Assembly: GCA_913056125.1 (NCBI GenBank)
Contig: CAJXNC010000001.1
Coordinates: 124,001-188,000, forward strand
Direction: 5' to 3'
DNA length: 64,000 bases
Origin: an uncultured Altererythrobacter sp.
GTDB taxonomy: Bacteria; Pseudomonadota; Alphaproteobacteria; Sphingomonadales; Sphingomonadaceae
Below are positions 1 through 8,093 of this stretch, piece by piece; within the stretch, counting starts at the first letter, position 1, and each line of letters starts with the position of its first letter. Position numbers and translations under genes: made by a program. A model generated the notes under the pieces. That model had not been told where the DNA came from and searched no databases. It saw only the letters and a list, made by a program, of their open reading frames with translations.

Positions 1-666
1 CTGGAACAGCCGGTCGGGCTGTGCGAGCATTTCGCGTGTAATTCGGAAGTCACTCGTAACTTCGTGAAACCGAAGTGTGACCAGACCGGCCCGGCTGAGT
101 GCAGCCTCAAATCTGTCCCGGTCTGTCCATTCGACCATGCCGGGCACAGTTTCGGGGATGTCGAGGTCGGGAAACTTCCACTCGGAAATGGTTGCCAGCA
201 GAAGATTGGCTGCGGCCCCAGACGGTTCTTTCCAGGTTCCGATGCATGCCAGACCATCGGGCTTGAGTACCCGGACCATCTCCGAAAGGCCCCGGTTCCA
301 GTCCTCGAACAGCATGATGCCGAACATGGAAAAGGCCGCATCAAAGTTGTTGTCTGGCAGGTCCAGAGCCTGTCCATTCATCACTCTTGCCTCGACACCG
401 GGCAGGCCAAGTTCAACGATGGATTGGACCATTCCCTGCGAAAAGTCTGTTGCCAGTACCCGATTTCCGGAGGCCGCAACGAATTTGGTGAGCGCTCCAC
501 TGCCTGCGGCAATATCGAGCACATGCGCTTCTTGCGGGAGATCCGCCAGCATCCATGCCTTCTCGCTATAGAATGCGGTGAAGTCATTCACGATATCGCG
601 ATAATCGGCATTCCCGTCCCAGAAAGAGGGATCATTGAGCTTGCCGGGGGAGTCTGCCTGGCTCAA
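1..666 (-). CDS. Class I SAM-dependent methyltransferase (3' end outside window)
   Basis: The reverse strand reads open from a TTG at 664-666 to the window edge (222 codons, no stop), so the C terminus is missing. The visible protein has the Rossmann methyltransferase motif I VLDIAAGSGAL (about residue 48), an acidic strand-2 end (ATDFSQGM) and a motif resembling post-I to IV (ALDLPDNNFDAAFSMFGIML), as in UbiE/Methyltransf_11-type enzymes. The TTG overlaps the TGA of the upstream gene (663-665), which suggests translational coupling at the end of the zinc-type operon. The substrate cannot be told from sequence. The start codon is inferred; family assignment is firm. Confidence 0.8.
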   Translation of the reverse strand, partial: MSQADSPGKLNDPSFWDGNADYRDIVNDFTAFYSEKAWMLADLPQEAHVLDIAAGSGALTKFVAASGNRVLATDFSQGMVQSIVELGLPGVEARVMNGQALDLPDNNFDAAFSMFGIMLFEDWNRGLSEMVRVLKPDGLACIGTWKEPSGAAANLLLATISEWKFPDLDIPETVPGMVEWTDRDRFEAALSRAGLVTLRFHEVTSDFRITREMLAQPDRLFQ

Positions 667-1154
667 ACGGGCCTCGCATTGTTGAGGACGTAGAAAATCC
701 CGCTCTCATCCTCGCCGGTAAGCTCAAGCACACCTTCGACAACGATGACACGGTCGTCACTGAGACTGAATGGTCGGGTCGCCTTCACTTCGATGAACTG
801 ATTGGGTGCGGCGTGGAAATGGAATGGGCATCCGGGAGGGTAGCCCAGTAGTATGAAATGCGTCTGGCGTCGCCCTGGTTCGAAGGCATCCATCCAGCCG
901 GCAACCCTGATACGTGTCCCTTCCAGGCGCCGGACCTGTTCGGTGAAAACGGGGCGAGAAATAATATAGCCTTCGGAATCGAAGCGCGTGATTTCGCTGG
1001 TCGCCTCCAGCACTTGCCAGGAGGTTCCACCCCTGGGCGTTGCGGCGGGTTGCCAGACATCGAGATCGGTCGGGAGAGCTACCTCATGTATCGCACCTGC
1101 CGGAGTGGACAGGCAAAGCGGCACTGCGAGAATTGCTGGCAGGATCTTTTTCAT
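663..1154 (-). CDS. Secreted DUF3299-like protein
   Basis: This 163-residue protein has an N-terminal signal peptide (MKKILPAILAVPLCLSTPAGA) and a compact beta-rich body with RVAGWMDAFEPG and the Cys/His motif GYPPGCPFHFH. The pattern resembles DUF3299 proteins, which are typically encoded beside LolD-like ATPase and MacB/FtsX-like permease genes in zinc-linked ABC loci. ATG at 1154 is preferred to the TTG one codon earlier. It follows the permease by about 15 bp and overlaps the methyltransferase start. It probably acts in the periplasm with the ABC transporter; the molecular role is unknown. Family naming is from memory of the motif pattern and not from a search. Confidence 0.65.
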   Translation of the reverse strand: MKKILPAILAVPLCLSTPAGAIHEVALPTDLDVWQPAATPRGGTSWQVLEATSEITRFDSEGYIISRPVFTEQVRRLEGTRIRVAGWMDAFEPGRRQTHFILLGYPPGCPFHFHAAPNQFIEVKATRPFSLSDDRVIVVEGVLELTGEDESGIFYVLNNARPV

Positions 1155-1169
1155 CAAGGAGATGTCCTT

Positions 1170-2426
1170 TCAGTTTCGCTGGAGGATTGACGCAAGATGC
1201 GAGCGGGAAACACGCAGGGCGGGAAGCAGGGCGGCCAATGTGCCGACGAGGATGGTCGCCAGAAAGATTATTGCTTCTGCCATACCGAGATTCCACGCCG
1301 AGATTCCCGCGGTTTCGAGAACCTGCCAAAGCTGGGCGCCGATCCACAAGATTGTATGGGCCGCGGCCACACCAAGGATGGCGGCAAGTCCGGAGCATAG
1401 GAGTCCTTCAAGCAGGACGGTGAGGAAGATGTCTCTCCTGCTTGCCCCCATAACGCGAAGGAGCGCGAGGTCCGGTTCGCGGCTGCGCATGGCAGACCAC
1501 AGGCTGACAAACACCGCCAGCGCCCCGGCAAATGCCAGCAAGACTGCTAAGGCCACAATGCCCTTGATCGCGGGGTCAAAAAGTCCGAGCAGGCGGGTGC
1601 TTTCGCGCGCCGGTGAAGCGGCCTGGAGATTGGTGCCGCGGTTGATCGAAGGGGGAAGGCGTACGGCAGCCGCCGGATTTCGATAGCCAACCAGGATTGC
1701 GGTTATTTCCAGTTCAAGATCGTGTTCCGCAGCATCATGCGCATGCTCGTCATGATCTGCGTGATCATTTTCGTCGGCATGGTCTTCTTCATACTCATGG
1801 TCGACATGCGCTATACTGTGAACATCCCACACACTTTCCACGCTCGTGACGATCAGGCGATCTATGGGTTTTCCTGTGGGTGCAAGGATGCCAACGACCT
1901 CGAATGGAGTTGCGGTATGGCCCGCTTCGCCACTGTCCTCGGCAAGGCCGTGGCTGCCAATGAATTTCTGGCCGATTGTAGCGCCGGTTTCGCGAGCAAC
2001 GTCGGCACCGAATACAGCTTCGAGCGAATGTTCGAACACCTGCCCTTGCGCGAGCCGGGCATCATAGAGATCGAGCAATGCAGGTTCGCTGCCAACGATA
2101 CGATAGCCATCGAACTGGTCACCCAGGGCAAGCGGGATGGCGGAGGCGACCATCGGGTTCGCTCTCAGGCGCTCGAGTTCGGTGAGGGGGATGTTTCCCG
2201 TTGGCCGGTCAAGGTGATAGACGCTGGACAGGATCAGTTGCAGCGGCGATCCCTTGGCTCCCACCACCAGATCGATGCCCTCGGCCCCCTCCAAGAAGCG
2301 CTCCTCGCTCTGGCGGGTGAATTGCACCAGCAGGACAAGCATCGCCACGGGAATGGCAAGGAGCACCAGATTGAGGGTAGTGCTGAGGCGGTTCTGTCCG
2401 AGGAATGCCAGGACAATCCGGATCAT
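1170..2426 (-). CDS. FtsX/MacB-like ABC transporter permease with His/Asp-rich loop
   Basis: The 418-residue protein has an N-terminal membrane segment (about 17-36), a large periplasmic domain and three C-terminal membrane segments (about 290-312, 338-362, 385-408), the topology of MacB/FtsX/LolC permeases. The periplasmic domain contains an unusual run near residues 205-235 that is dense in His, Asp and Glu (DHADENDHADHDEHAH), a probable metal-binding loop. The start ATG overlaps the stop of the ATPase gene (ATGA, 2423-2426), so both subunits are coupled. Together with the Zur-like regulator this suggests a zinc-related ABC system. Whether it moves metal, a metal chaperone or a lipoprotein is not resolved. 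Confidence 0.8.
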   Translation of the reverse strand: MIRIVLAFLGQNRLSTTLNLVLLAIPVAMLVLLVQFTRQSEERFLEGAEGIDLVVGAKGSPLQLILSSVYHLDRPTGNIPLTELERLRANPMVASAIPLALGDQFDGYRIVGSEPALLDLYDARLAQGQVFEHSLEAVFGADVARETGATIGQKFIGSHGLAEDSGEAGHTATPFEVVGILAPTGKPIDRLIVTSVESVWDVHSIAHVDHEYEEDHADENDHADHDEHAHDAAEHDLELEITAILVGYRNPAAAVRLPPSINRGTNLQAASPARESTRLLGLFDPAIKGIVALAVLLAFAGALAVFVSLWSAMRSREPDLALLRVMGASRRDIFLTVLLEGLLCSGLAAILGVAAAHTILWIGAQLWQVLETAGISAWNLGMAEAIIFLATILVGTLAALLPALRVSRSHLASILQRN

Positions 2427-3073
2427 CGCTCGCCACCATTCAGGTCCAACACCGTCGAGAAATGCGTCCGCAGCCTTGCGTCGTGAGTTGCCACCAGCAA
2501 GCTTGTTCCGTGATCCTTTGTCATCTGACGGAACAAGTTCGCTACCCGTTCGGCATTGGCATCGTCCAAGGCAGATGTGGGTTCATCGGCTAAGAGGAGA
2601 TCGGGTTTCACGATGAGCGCTCGTGCAATTGCTGCGCGCTGGGCTTGCCCTTGGCTGAGTTGGTGAGGCTTGGCAGAGGCCTTGTCGACAATGTCCAACT
2701 CTTCAAGCAGGGCGGAAACCTCTGCTCTTGATACCGATCTGCCTGCCAGTCTGGCTGCCAGCTGCAGGTTTCCTAAAACGCTAAGTGCAGAAACAAGTCG
2801 CAAGGACTGGAAGATTATAGCCAGATGACGACGCCGAACGGCGTCCCGCTGCGGTTCGGATCCCGAGGAGATCAGCTCGCCGGCGATGCGGATGAAGCCG
2901 CTGCGTGGCTTGAGAAATCCGCAAACCAGATTGACCAGCGTGGATTTGCCCGAACCCGAAGGCCCGAGCAGCAGGCATTGCCCTTGCTCGGCTATGGTCA
3001 TGCTGAAGTTCTGGAACACGTCTGGTCCGCCATAGTCGAAACTGACTTCTTCGATTTCCAGCGGGCTTGCCAT
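2423..3073 (-). CDS. LolD/MacB-like ABC transporter ATPase
   Basis: A 216-residue nucleotide-binding subunit. Walker A is GPSGSGKST (residues 37-45), the signature is LSQGQ (a Gln replaces the usual Gly), Walker B is DLLLADEPTSALD, and a His switch lies in VATHDARL. The chosen start is the ATG at 3073 because it overlaps the TAA of the Zur gene (TAATG); a longer in-frame reading from 3118 would lie inside the regulator. The C terminus overlaps the permease start by four bases. It energises the His-rich permease at the inner membrane. Confidence 0.88.
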   Translation of the reverse strand: MASPLEIEEVSFDYGGPDVFQNFSMTIAEQGQCLLLGPSGSGKSTLVNLVCGFLKPRSGFIRIAGELISSGSEPQRDAVRRRHLAIIFQSLRLVSALSVLGNLQLAARLAGRSVSRAEVSALLEELDIVDKASAKPHQLSQGQAQRAAIARALIVKPDLLLADEPTSALDDANAERVANLFRQMTKDHGTSLLVATHDARLRTHFSTVLDLNGGER

Positions 3074-3510
3074 TAGCTGGAGCTTTCCAAGACTGCTGCT
3101 TCTGTGCAGTCTCCACATTTGCCTCGTAGCTCAACAATTGTGCGACGCAGATCGAAGCCAGTTTCTTCGATAAGTTCGACGAAGCGGTCGATATAATCAC
3201 CCACTTGCACCGTCCGGTATTCCCCGCAGGAACTGCAATAGACGATTGCATCGCCACCTTCTTCGCCGAGGCAGAAGGAATTCAGGCTTTCTATGCGCCG
3301 GACCAGGCGCCTTTCCTGCAGGTGAGAGAGGGCGCGATAGACCTGTTGTGGCGCAACACGTTCGCTATCCTTGGCCAGCAACTTCACCAGTTCATAGGCT
3401 GCAAGGGGGCGGTGATGTTCGCGCATGAGCGCCAAGACACTGGCAGCGATTGCATGTGCCGCTCGGCGCTGTCCGTGCGCCTGTCTTCGTTTCTCTGTCA
3501 CTTGTGACAC
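3073..3510 (-). CDS. zur: Fur-family regulator, Zur-type
   Basis: A 145-residue Fur-superfamily protein with an N-terminal winged helix (about 15-72) and a C-terminal dimerisation/metal domain. Two Cys pairs, CSSC (92-95) and CGDC (132-135), form the structural zinc site found in Fur/Zur/PerR. The neighbours (DUF1826, MerC-like protein, metal-type ABC transporter) point to zinc sensing rather than iron. The start overlaps the end of the MerC-like gene by 13 bp. Autoregulation through the dyad at 4597-4611 is inferred. Fur-family membership is firm; Zur rather than another metal specificity is probable. Confidence 0.8.
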   Translation of the reverse strand: MSQVTEKRRQAHGQRRAAHAIAASVLALMREHHRPLAAYELVKLLAKDSERVAPQQVYRALSHLQERRLVRRIESLNSFCLGEEGGDAIVYCSSCGEYRTVQVGDYIDRFVELIEETGFDLRRTIVELRGKCGDCTEAAVLESSS

Positions 3511-3884
3511 GATGCCCTTCCACGCAGATTCAATACATGCGCCCAGGCGAGCATCACTCCGCCGAATGTGGTGACCACCGGCTCAAGCGAACTGCCCTCC
3601 AGTGTCAATGCCATCGCCATGATGGCCAGTGCCGTCATGCCCAGCGCAAACGGGAGGGGGCGTTTGCGGCGCAGCGAATGCTGCCAAAGGACGAAGCCGG
3701 ATAGAGGCAATGCAACGAGCAGAAACCAGAAGTGGAATGCCTCGGAAAGATCGAGCCACTCCGACAGGGCGGGCAAGAGCGCGATGATAACGGGCAAAGC
3801 CAAGCAGTGGACAATACACAGTGACGAACCGGCAATGGCCAGCTTGTCGAAGAAATTCGCCGCCCGCATATTGGCGCAGCTCAT
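3498..3884 (-). CDS. MerC-domain membrane protein
   Basis: A 128-residue protein with four predicted membrane helices and a Cys pair within the first (SLCIVHCLALP, Cys23 and Cys27), the hallmark of MerC-type heavy-metal membrane proteins. There is no mer operon here, so a role in zinc or general metal handling under Zur control is more likely than mercury resistance. The start ATG at 3884 overlaps the stop of the DUF1826 gene (ATGA). The longer in-frame reading from 4046 lies inside that gene and is rejected. Confidence 0.8.
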   Translation of the reverse strand: MSCANMRAANFFDKLAIAGSSLCIVHCLALPVIIALLPALSEWLDLSEAFHFWFLLVALPLSGFVLWQHSLRRKRPLPFALGMTALAIMAMALTLEGSSLEPVVTTFGGVMLAWAHVLNLRGRASCHK

Positions 3885-4519
3885 CGAACCGCCTCCGGAG
3901 TGGGAAATTGCGGCGTGTCGATCACCAGAACGAGCCGCTTGGCTTGCATGTCCTTTGCAGGCGGTGAGCGATGCAGGCAGGCTTTGTGACCTTGCGCAAA
4001 ATTCTTGCCCTTGAACAGACCGATCCAGACCGTTTCCATGGACCACAAATTCTCAACTGCGGGCTCTGCATCCAGGTGGAGCACTTGCGTTGCCGGACCG
4101 GCATATGTGGTGATCAGGCGCAGGTCGGTGCAATCGGCATGAATTTTCCTGCAGGCATTTGAGGTCACCGCTTCGAGCCGGATCTGGACTTCCCTGACGC
4201 TCATCAGGCTGGCGAAACGCTGTGCAAGGTCATCGATGTCATGTGCCAGTGCCTGCGGCAATTGACCGAGTGCCTCCACCGCCGTCTTCGGCGTTCCTCT
4301 GCCAATCCGTTGGAATGGTGCATCGGACAGGAGCTTGGCAGCCACTCGTTCGAGATGGACAATGTCTCTCTGTTCAACCACGAGGGCGACCGTCGATCGG
4401 TCAATAGCTCTCCAATCTGAAGAACTCTCGACCAGAGCAATTCCGTGATGCGGCAGGGTCACGGCATCGGCTTGCTGATGCAATTCAGTCAGCACGCCGG
4501 AGGCAGTTTGGTGGCTCAA
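3881..4519 (-). CDS. DUF1826-domain protein, first gene of the Zur-type operon
   Basis: A soluble 212-residue protein. Recognisable features are ACRKIHADCTDLRLITTY (about 121-138), a conserved His/Cys/Asp cluster, and a GPATQVLHLD segment, matching the DUF1826 family found beside Zur and GTPase metallochaperone genes. Biochemical function is not established. As first gene of the operon it sits directly below the dyad at 4597-4611. No signal peptide is seen, so it is probably cytoplasmic. Confidence 0.7.
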   Translation of the reverse strand: MSHQTASGVLTELHQQADAVTLPHHGIALVESSSDWRAIDRSTVALVVEQRDIVHLERVAAKLLSDAPFQRIGRGTPKTAVEALGQLPQALAHDIDDLAQRFASLMSVREVQIRLEAVTSNACRKIHADCTDLRLITTYAGPATQVLHLDAEPAVENLWSMETVWIGLFKGKNFAQGHKACLHRSPPAKDMQAKRLVLVIDTPQFPTPEAVR

Positions 4520-4596
4520 GGCAAATCCAGTGTATTTCTTTCGGACGGCTAAATTGGGGAGGCGCCTATCAGCACATCTCCTGACGAGTCAATGTG

Positions 4597-4611
4597 GTAA
4601 TATATCATTAC
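4597..4611. promoter_or_regulatory. Candidate Zur operator (5-5-5 dyad)
   Basis: GTAAT-ATATC-ATTAC is a perfect 5-bp dyad around a 5-bp centre in an AT-rich patch, 78 bp upstream of the DUF1826 start. Zur sites in proteobacteria are AT-rich palindromes containing ATNACAT-like half-sites, so this is a reasonable candidate, but it is not a textbook match. Confidence 0.4.
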
Positions 4612-4614
4612 ATA

Positions 4615-4850
4615 GACCCTGCGGTGAAAGGGGGTGATTTTGGGATGAAGAGCTTGCAGAAGTTCGCCTCGGTCCACGCCAACGTCCACAACCACTTCAA
4701 TTCCGAACGCCTCCTCGTAGACCGTTAGACATTCAGGACTCGCCACTACGCCCCCTCATGTGGAGTGGCAAAACCTGATGGCCTGCGCTCGGGTGAGGGT
4801 GGGGCGAGCTCCGCTAATCGGAGACGAGTTGCCTTCAGACTGACAGCACC
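4615..4850 (+). mobile_element. IS6-like transposase C-terminal remnant with right end (copy A)
   Basis: The plus strand reads KSLQKFASVHANVHNHFN from about 4645, followed by SERLLVDR, an in-frame TAG and then a frameshift before EWQNLMA (about 4761-4782). This is the conserved C terminus of an IS6-type DDE transposase. It continues into a non-coding tail with the hairpin CTCCG-CTAAT-CGGAG and ends at TGACAGCACC (4841-4850), the right terminal repeat shared with the other copies. The catalytic domain and left end are gone. It lies between the zinc operon and the chimeric kinase gene. Confidence 0.75.
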
Positions 4851-5009
4851 GCCACTTACCTGTGACTTTCCCGACATGTGAGAAGCTGCTGCGCGAAACC
4901 GCGAGCCAGTAGCGTGACGCAACATTAACGAATGCTAATGAAACCGTCCAAAAACTGAAACTCGACACACGTAGGCCGCCCTCGTTGCACTGCAGCAAAT
5001 GAGGTCTTC

Positions 5010-6125
5010 GTGAAGCGCTTTTCCTTCCTTCTTGCGGGAGCCGTACTCGGCATGGCGATGCCCGTTGCGGCCCATGACGGCGAAGGGCAGACTCATGCCC
5101 ATCGGGTGGCTGTGACGCAGCTGCCCAATGGCTACAGGCTGCTGGTGTCGGGCCTGTTGGATGATCGGGACGACGTCCGGTTTGCCCTGTGGCGGGCGAT
5201 ATTGGGTGCGCTCTTGTTGGCAGTGCTTCTCGCGATTGGAGGGAGCTTGGCAATTAGGCGACACCTCAACCGGATGGTTGAAGTCGTGGCGCGTGCGGCA
5301 AACAACATCGCTGACGGCAACCTCACCCGGCGCCCCCCAAGGGACTTTTCCGCCGATCCGCTGGACCGCGTGTCGGCCTCGCTGAACCGCATTCTCGAAC
5401 GTATCGAAGCCCTGATCGAAGAGAATCGTACGATGACCGATGCGCTTGCGCACGACTTGCGATCACCCTTGACCAGGATCTCCGCCAACCTGGATCATGC
5501 AGCCAACAACTCTGCTAGCAAAGACTTGCAGGACAGCATTCCTTCGATTGAACAGGAAGTCGCCCTGATGCTGCGCATGATCGACGACACACTGGAAATC
5601 AGCAGGGCCAAGGCAGGGATGGGGCGGGAGAACTTCGAGTTCATCGATCTGGCAGAAATCCTTGAAAGCCTCCACGAGATGTACCTGCCGCTCGCCGAAA
5701 TGCAGGGCGTCGCTCTTACCCTCGATTGCGAACGGGGCCTGATGGTCCACTGCAACAAGGGACTGGTTGCGCGGTCGATCGCCAATTTGATCGACAACGC
5801 CTTCAAGCATGGGATGTGCGGTAAGGAAATCGCTCTAAGTGGCCATGCCGAAGGGATGCAGGTCGTCGTCTCCGTGGCAGACAGGGGAAAAGGCATTCCC
5901 GTCGAGCGATATGCCGATGTGATGCAGAAATTCCGCCGTCTGTCTTCGGCCCGCACGCTGCCGGGCATGGGGGTCGGTCTGGCCCTGGTCACGGCCATTG
6001 CGAAATTGCACAATGGCGAGTTGCAGCTCGATGACAACCGGCCTGGCTTGGTGGCACGGTTGATCCTGAAAGCGGTGCCGATCGAGCATGGCGCTGGCGA
6101 TTGGCCCAAAGCGGTGCCGGCCTGA
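5010..6125 (+). CDS. Chimeric sensor histidine kinase (foreign signal peptide fused to HK)
   Basis: A 371-residue kinase starting at GTG with a GAGG ribosome site. Residues 1-21 form a cleavable signal peptide, followed by a short His-rich stretch (HDGEGQTHAHR). Sequence typical of kinase periplasmic ends starts abruptly (LPNGYRLLVSG), then one membrane helix (about 63-83), HAMP, H-box ALAHDLRSPLTR (His148), N-box NLIDNAFKHG, G1 DRGKGIP and G2 GMGVGLALV. The usual first membrane helix and most of the sensor domain are absent, which suggests an in-frame deletion joining the 5' end of a secreted metal-binding protein gene to a kinase. There is no adjacent response regulator. The catalytic core looks intact. 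Confidence 0.75.
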   Translation: MKRFSFLLAGAVLGMAMPVAAHDGEGQTHAHRVAVTQLPNGYRLLVSGLLDDRDDVRFALWRAILGALLLAVLLAIGGSLAIRRHLNRMVEVVARAANNIADGNLTRRPPRDFSADPLDRVSASLNRILERIEALIEENRTMTDALAHDLRSPLTRISANLDHAANNSASKDLQDSIPSIEQEVALMLRMIDDTLEISRAKAGMGRENFEFIDLAEILESLHEMYLPLAEMQGVALTLDCERGLMVHCNKGLVARSIANLIDNAFKHGMCGKEIALSGHAEGMQVVVSVADRGKGIPVERYADVMQKFRRLSSARTLPGMGVGLALVTAIAKLHNGELQLDDNRPGLVARLILKAVPIEHGAGDWPKAVPA

Positions 6126-6394
6126 GATCAATTCCTATTATCTACGAAGGCTGGGGTTGCTCTTGGGACGCATTTCAAATGTCGGGCTTCTGCGCTCACG
6201 CTGCCCGAACCAGACGCCCAAGGCTAGATCAACATATAAGGTCCGTGGATGCAGGTTGATGCTAGAAGCCGAGCACAAGGACAAGAAAACTACGCGCGAA
6301 AAAAATCTGTGCTGATACAGTCCTGAAACAGGTACGAAATCGCCCGGATTCAGGAGAGGCCTAGAACTGCTTCGGTCACTCACCGGAGATAGTA

Positions 6395-7309
6395 ATGCCC
6401 CCCTCATTGCACGACCGGCCACTTGTTCTCGACGAACATGATCGCGGCCTCGCCTATGACCTCGAAACAGCGCGCATCCTCAGTCGCCGCCGCGCATTGG
6501 GCCTGCTCGGCCTTGCCGGCGGAGCGCTTTCGCTGGCTGGCTGTGGCCCGGAGAGCCTGGGCTCGACCAACAATTCTTCTTCGTCGTCCTCGTCGAGCTC
6601 TTCCGGCTCGTCTTCTTCTTCCAGTTCCTCTTCCTCCAGCAGCAGCAACGGCAGCTGCGTCCAATATGCGCAGGAGACCAACGGCCCCTATCCCGCTGAC
6701 GGTACCAACCAGTCACGCGGGACGACTTCCAACGTCCTGACCATCCAGTCCTTCCAGCGGCAGGATATCCGTTCCAGCTTGATCGGCAGCACTACGGAGG
6801 CGCCAGGCGTCCAGCTCGACCTCACCCTCCAGCTCGCCGATGTGAATTCGAACTGCGCTGCGCTTGCGGGCTACGCGGTCTATATGTGGCACTGTGACGC
6901 GGAGGGTCATTATTCGCTCTACGACCTGCCTGCGGAAGACTATTTGCGCGGCATCCAGGTCAGCGATGCGGAAGGGAAGGTGACTTTCACCACCATCGTG
7001 CCCGGATGCTATTCCGGACGCTATCCGCATATCCACTTCGAGGTCTTCTCGAGCCTCGCCAATGCCACGAACGCCAATTACGCGGTGCTGATCTCGCAGC
7101 TCGCTATTGCCGAGGAGGTCTGCGAGGCAGTCTATGCCGATACCGGGACCTATGGCAGCAGCCTCACGCGCTTCCGCCAGACCTCCATCGCGGGTGACGG
7201 CATCTTCCGCGACAACAGCTCGGACCAGAACGAAGCCATGACGCCTGCCCTCAGCGGCAACGCGGCCGCTGGCTATACCGGAACTGCGACGGTCGGGATT
7301 GCGACCTGA
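6395..7309 (+). CDS. Intradiol ring-cleavage dioxygenase-like lipoprotein with poly-Ser linker
   Basis: 304 residues. An N-terminal segment with an SRRRALG twin-arginine-like motif and a lipobox (SLAGC) suggests Tat export and lipid anchoring. A low-complexity serine tract (about residues 61-85) then links to an intradiol dioxygenase fold. Probable Fe(III) ligands are the Tyr residues in the region around WHCDAEGHYS and the two His of GRYPHIHFEVF. The family cleaves catechol-type rings, but exported members have no firmly known substrate. RBS GGAG lies 7 bp upstream. A strong hairpin follows the stop, and the next genes are a two-component pair that may be unrelated. Confidence 0.8.
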   Translation: MPPSLHDRPLVLDEHDRGLAYDLETARILSRRRALGLLGLAGGALSLAGCGPESLGSTNNSSSSSSSSSSGSSSSSSSSSSSSSNGSCVQYAQETNGPYPADGTNQSRGTTSNVLTIQSFQRQDIRSSLIGSTTEAPGVQLDLTLQLADVNSNCAALAGYAVYMWHCDAEGHYSLYDLPAEDYLRGIQVSDAEGKVTFTTIVPGCYSGRYPHIHFEVFSSLANATNANYAVLISQLAIAEEVCEAVYADTGTYGSSLTRFRQTSIAGDGIFRDNSSDQNEAMTPALSGNAAAGYTGTATVGIAT

Positions 7310-7315
7310 GCAGGT

Positions 7316-7364
7316 GCAACCGGCTGCAGGGCTCCCAAATCCCCCCTCTCCTGCAGCCGGTTGC
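7316..7364 (+). terminator. Strong hairpin terminator after the dioxygenase
   Basis: A perfect 15-bp inverted repeat (left arm 7316-7330, right arm 7350-7364, 19-nt loop) begins 7 bp after the dioxygenase stop. No long U-tract follows. It separates the dioxygenase from the response regulator and is best read as a terminator or transcript 3'-end stabiliser. Confidence 0.6.
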
Positions 7365-7396
7365 ATATCTTGCCACGCCACACGACATTCAGCCCC

Positions 7397-8089
7397 ATGA
7401 GCAGCAAGACAATCCTGGTGGTCGACGACGATGCCGATCTGCGCCGCCTGATCGCGGAGTTCCTTTCCGATCACGGTTTCAGCGTGCGCCAGGCCGATGG
7501 TGCGGAAGAGATGCGCCGTCAGTTCAGCACCGCTCGGCCCGACCTGATTGTCCTGGACCTGATGATGCCGCGTGAGGACGGGCTGGCGGCCATGCGTTCG
7601 CTCGATGGCTCCACGCGTCCGCCGATCATCATGCTGTCCGCTATGGGTAGCGACAGCGACCGTATTATCGGCCTCGAACTGGGCGCCGACGATTACGTCG
7701 CCAAGCCGTGCAATCCGCGCGAACTACTTGCCCGCGTGCGCGCAGTGCTGCGCAGGGCGAAGGTGGAGCAGTGCGAACATATCCGCTTCGGCGGCTGGGA
7801 TATGGATCTGGGAACGCGCGAACTGCATGCGCCCTGCGGCACCCAGGTTGGCGTCACTCCAAAGGAATGGCGGTTGCTCGAAGCGATGGCGGCTTCGGGG
7901 AGGCGAGTTCTCTCACGCGACGAACTGATGACCCGAATCGGCGGCGAGGAGGAAGACACTTTCGATCGCGCGATCGATATCGGCATCAGCCGCTTGCGCC
8001 GCAAGCTGGCCGAGCACGATCACCGTGAGATCATCCGTACCGTGCGCGGCCAGGGCTATGGCATTGCTCTCGATGTGACGCGGGCCTGA
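7397..8089 (+). CDS. OmpR-family response regulator
   Basis: 230 residues. The receiver domain carries the acidic pocket VVDDDAD, phospho-acceptor Asp54 in LIVLDLMMP, switch Ser in IIMLSAMGS and Lys in YVAKPCNP. The C-terminal winged helix (about 130-228) has the OmpR-type end TVRGQGYGI. The ATG at 7397 (MSSKTILVVDDD) is chosen over a TTG at 7361 that lies in the terminator hairpin. The stop is 4 bp from the start of the histidine kinase, so the two form a cognate pair. Confidence 0.9.
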   Translation: MSSKTILVVDDDADLRRLIAEFLSDHGFSVRQADGAEEMRRQFSTARPDLIVLDLMMPREDGLAAMRSLDGSTRPPIIMLSAMGSDSDRIIGLELGADDYVAKPCNPRELLARVRAVLRRAKVEQCEHIRFGGWDMDLGTRELHAPCGTQVGVTPKEWRLLEAMAASGRRVLSRDELMTRIGGEEEDTFDRAIDIGISRLRRKLAEHDHREIIRTVRGQGYGIALDVTRA

Positions 8090-8093
8090 GCCG

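Noticed and set aside
4549-4746. 65-residue minus-strand reading frame upstream of the DUF1826 gene
   Set aside because: It is antisense to recognisable transposase remains and has no ribosome site or family pattern.
6404-6681. Glu/Asp-rich minus-strand frame opposite the poly-Ser tract
   Set aside because: Simple antisense of serine codons, not a gene.
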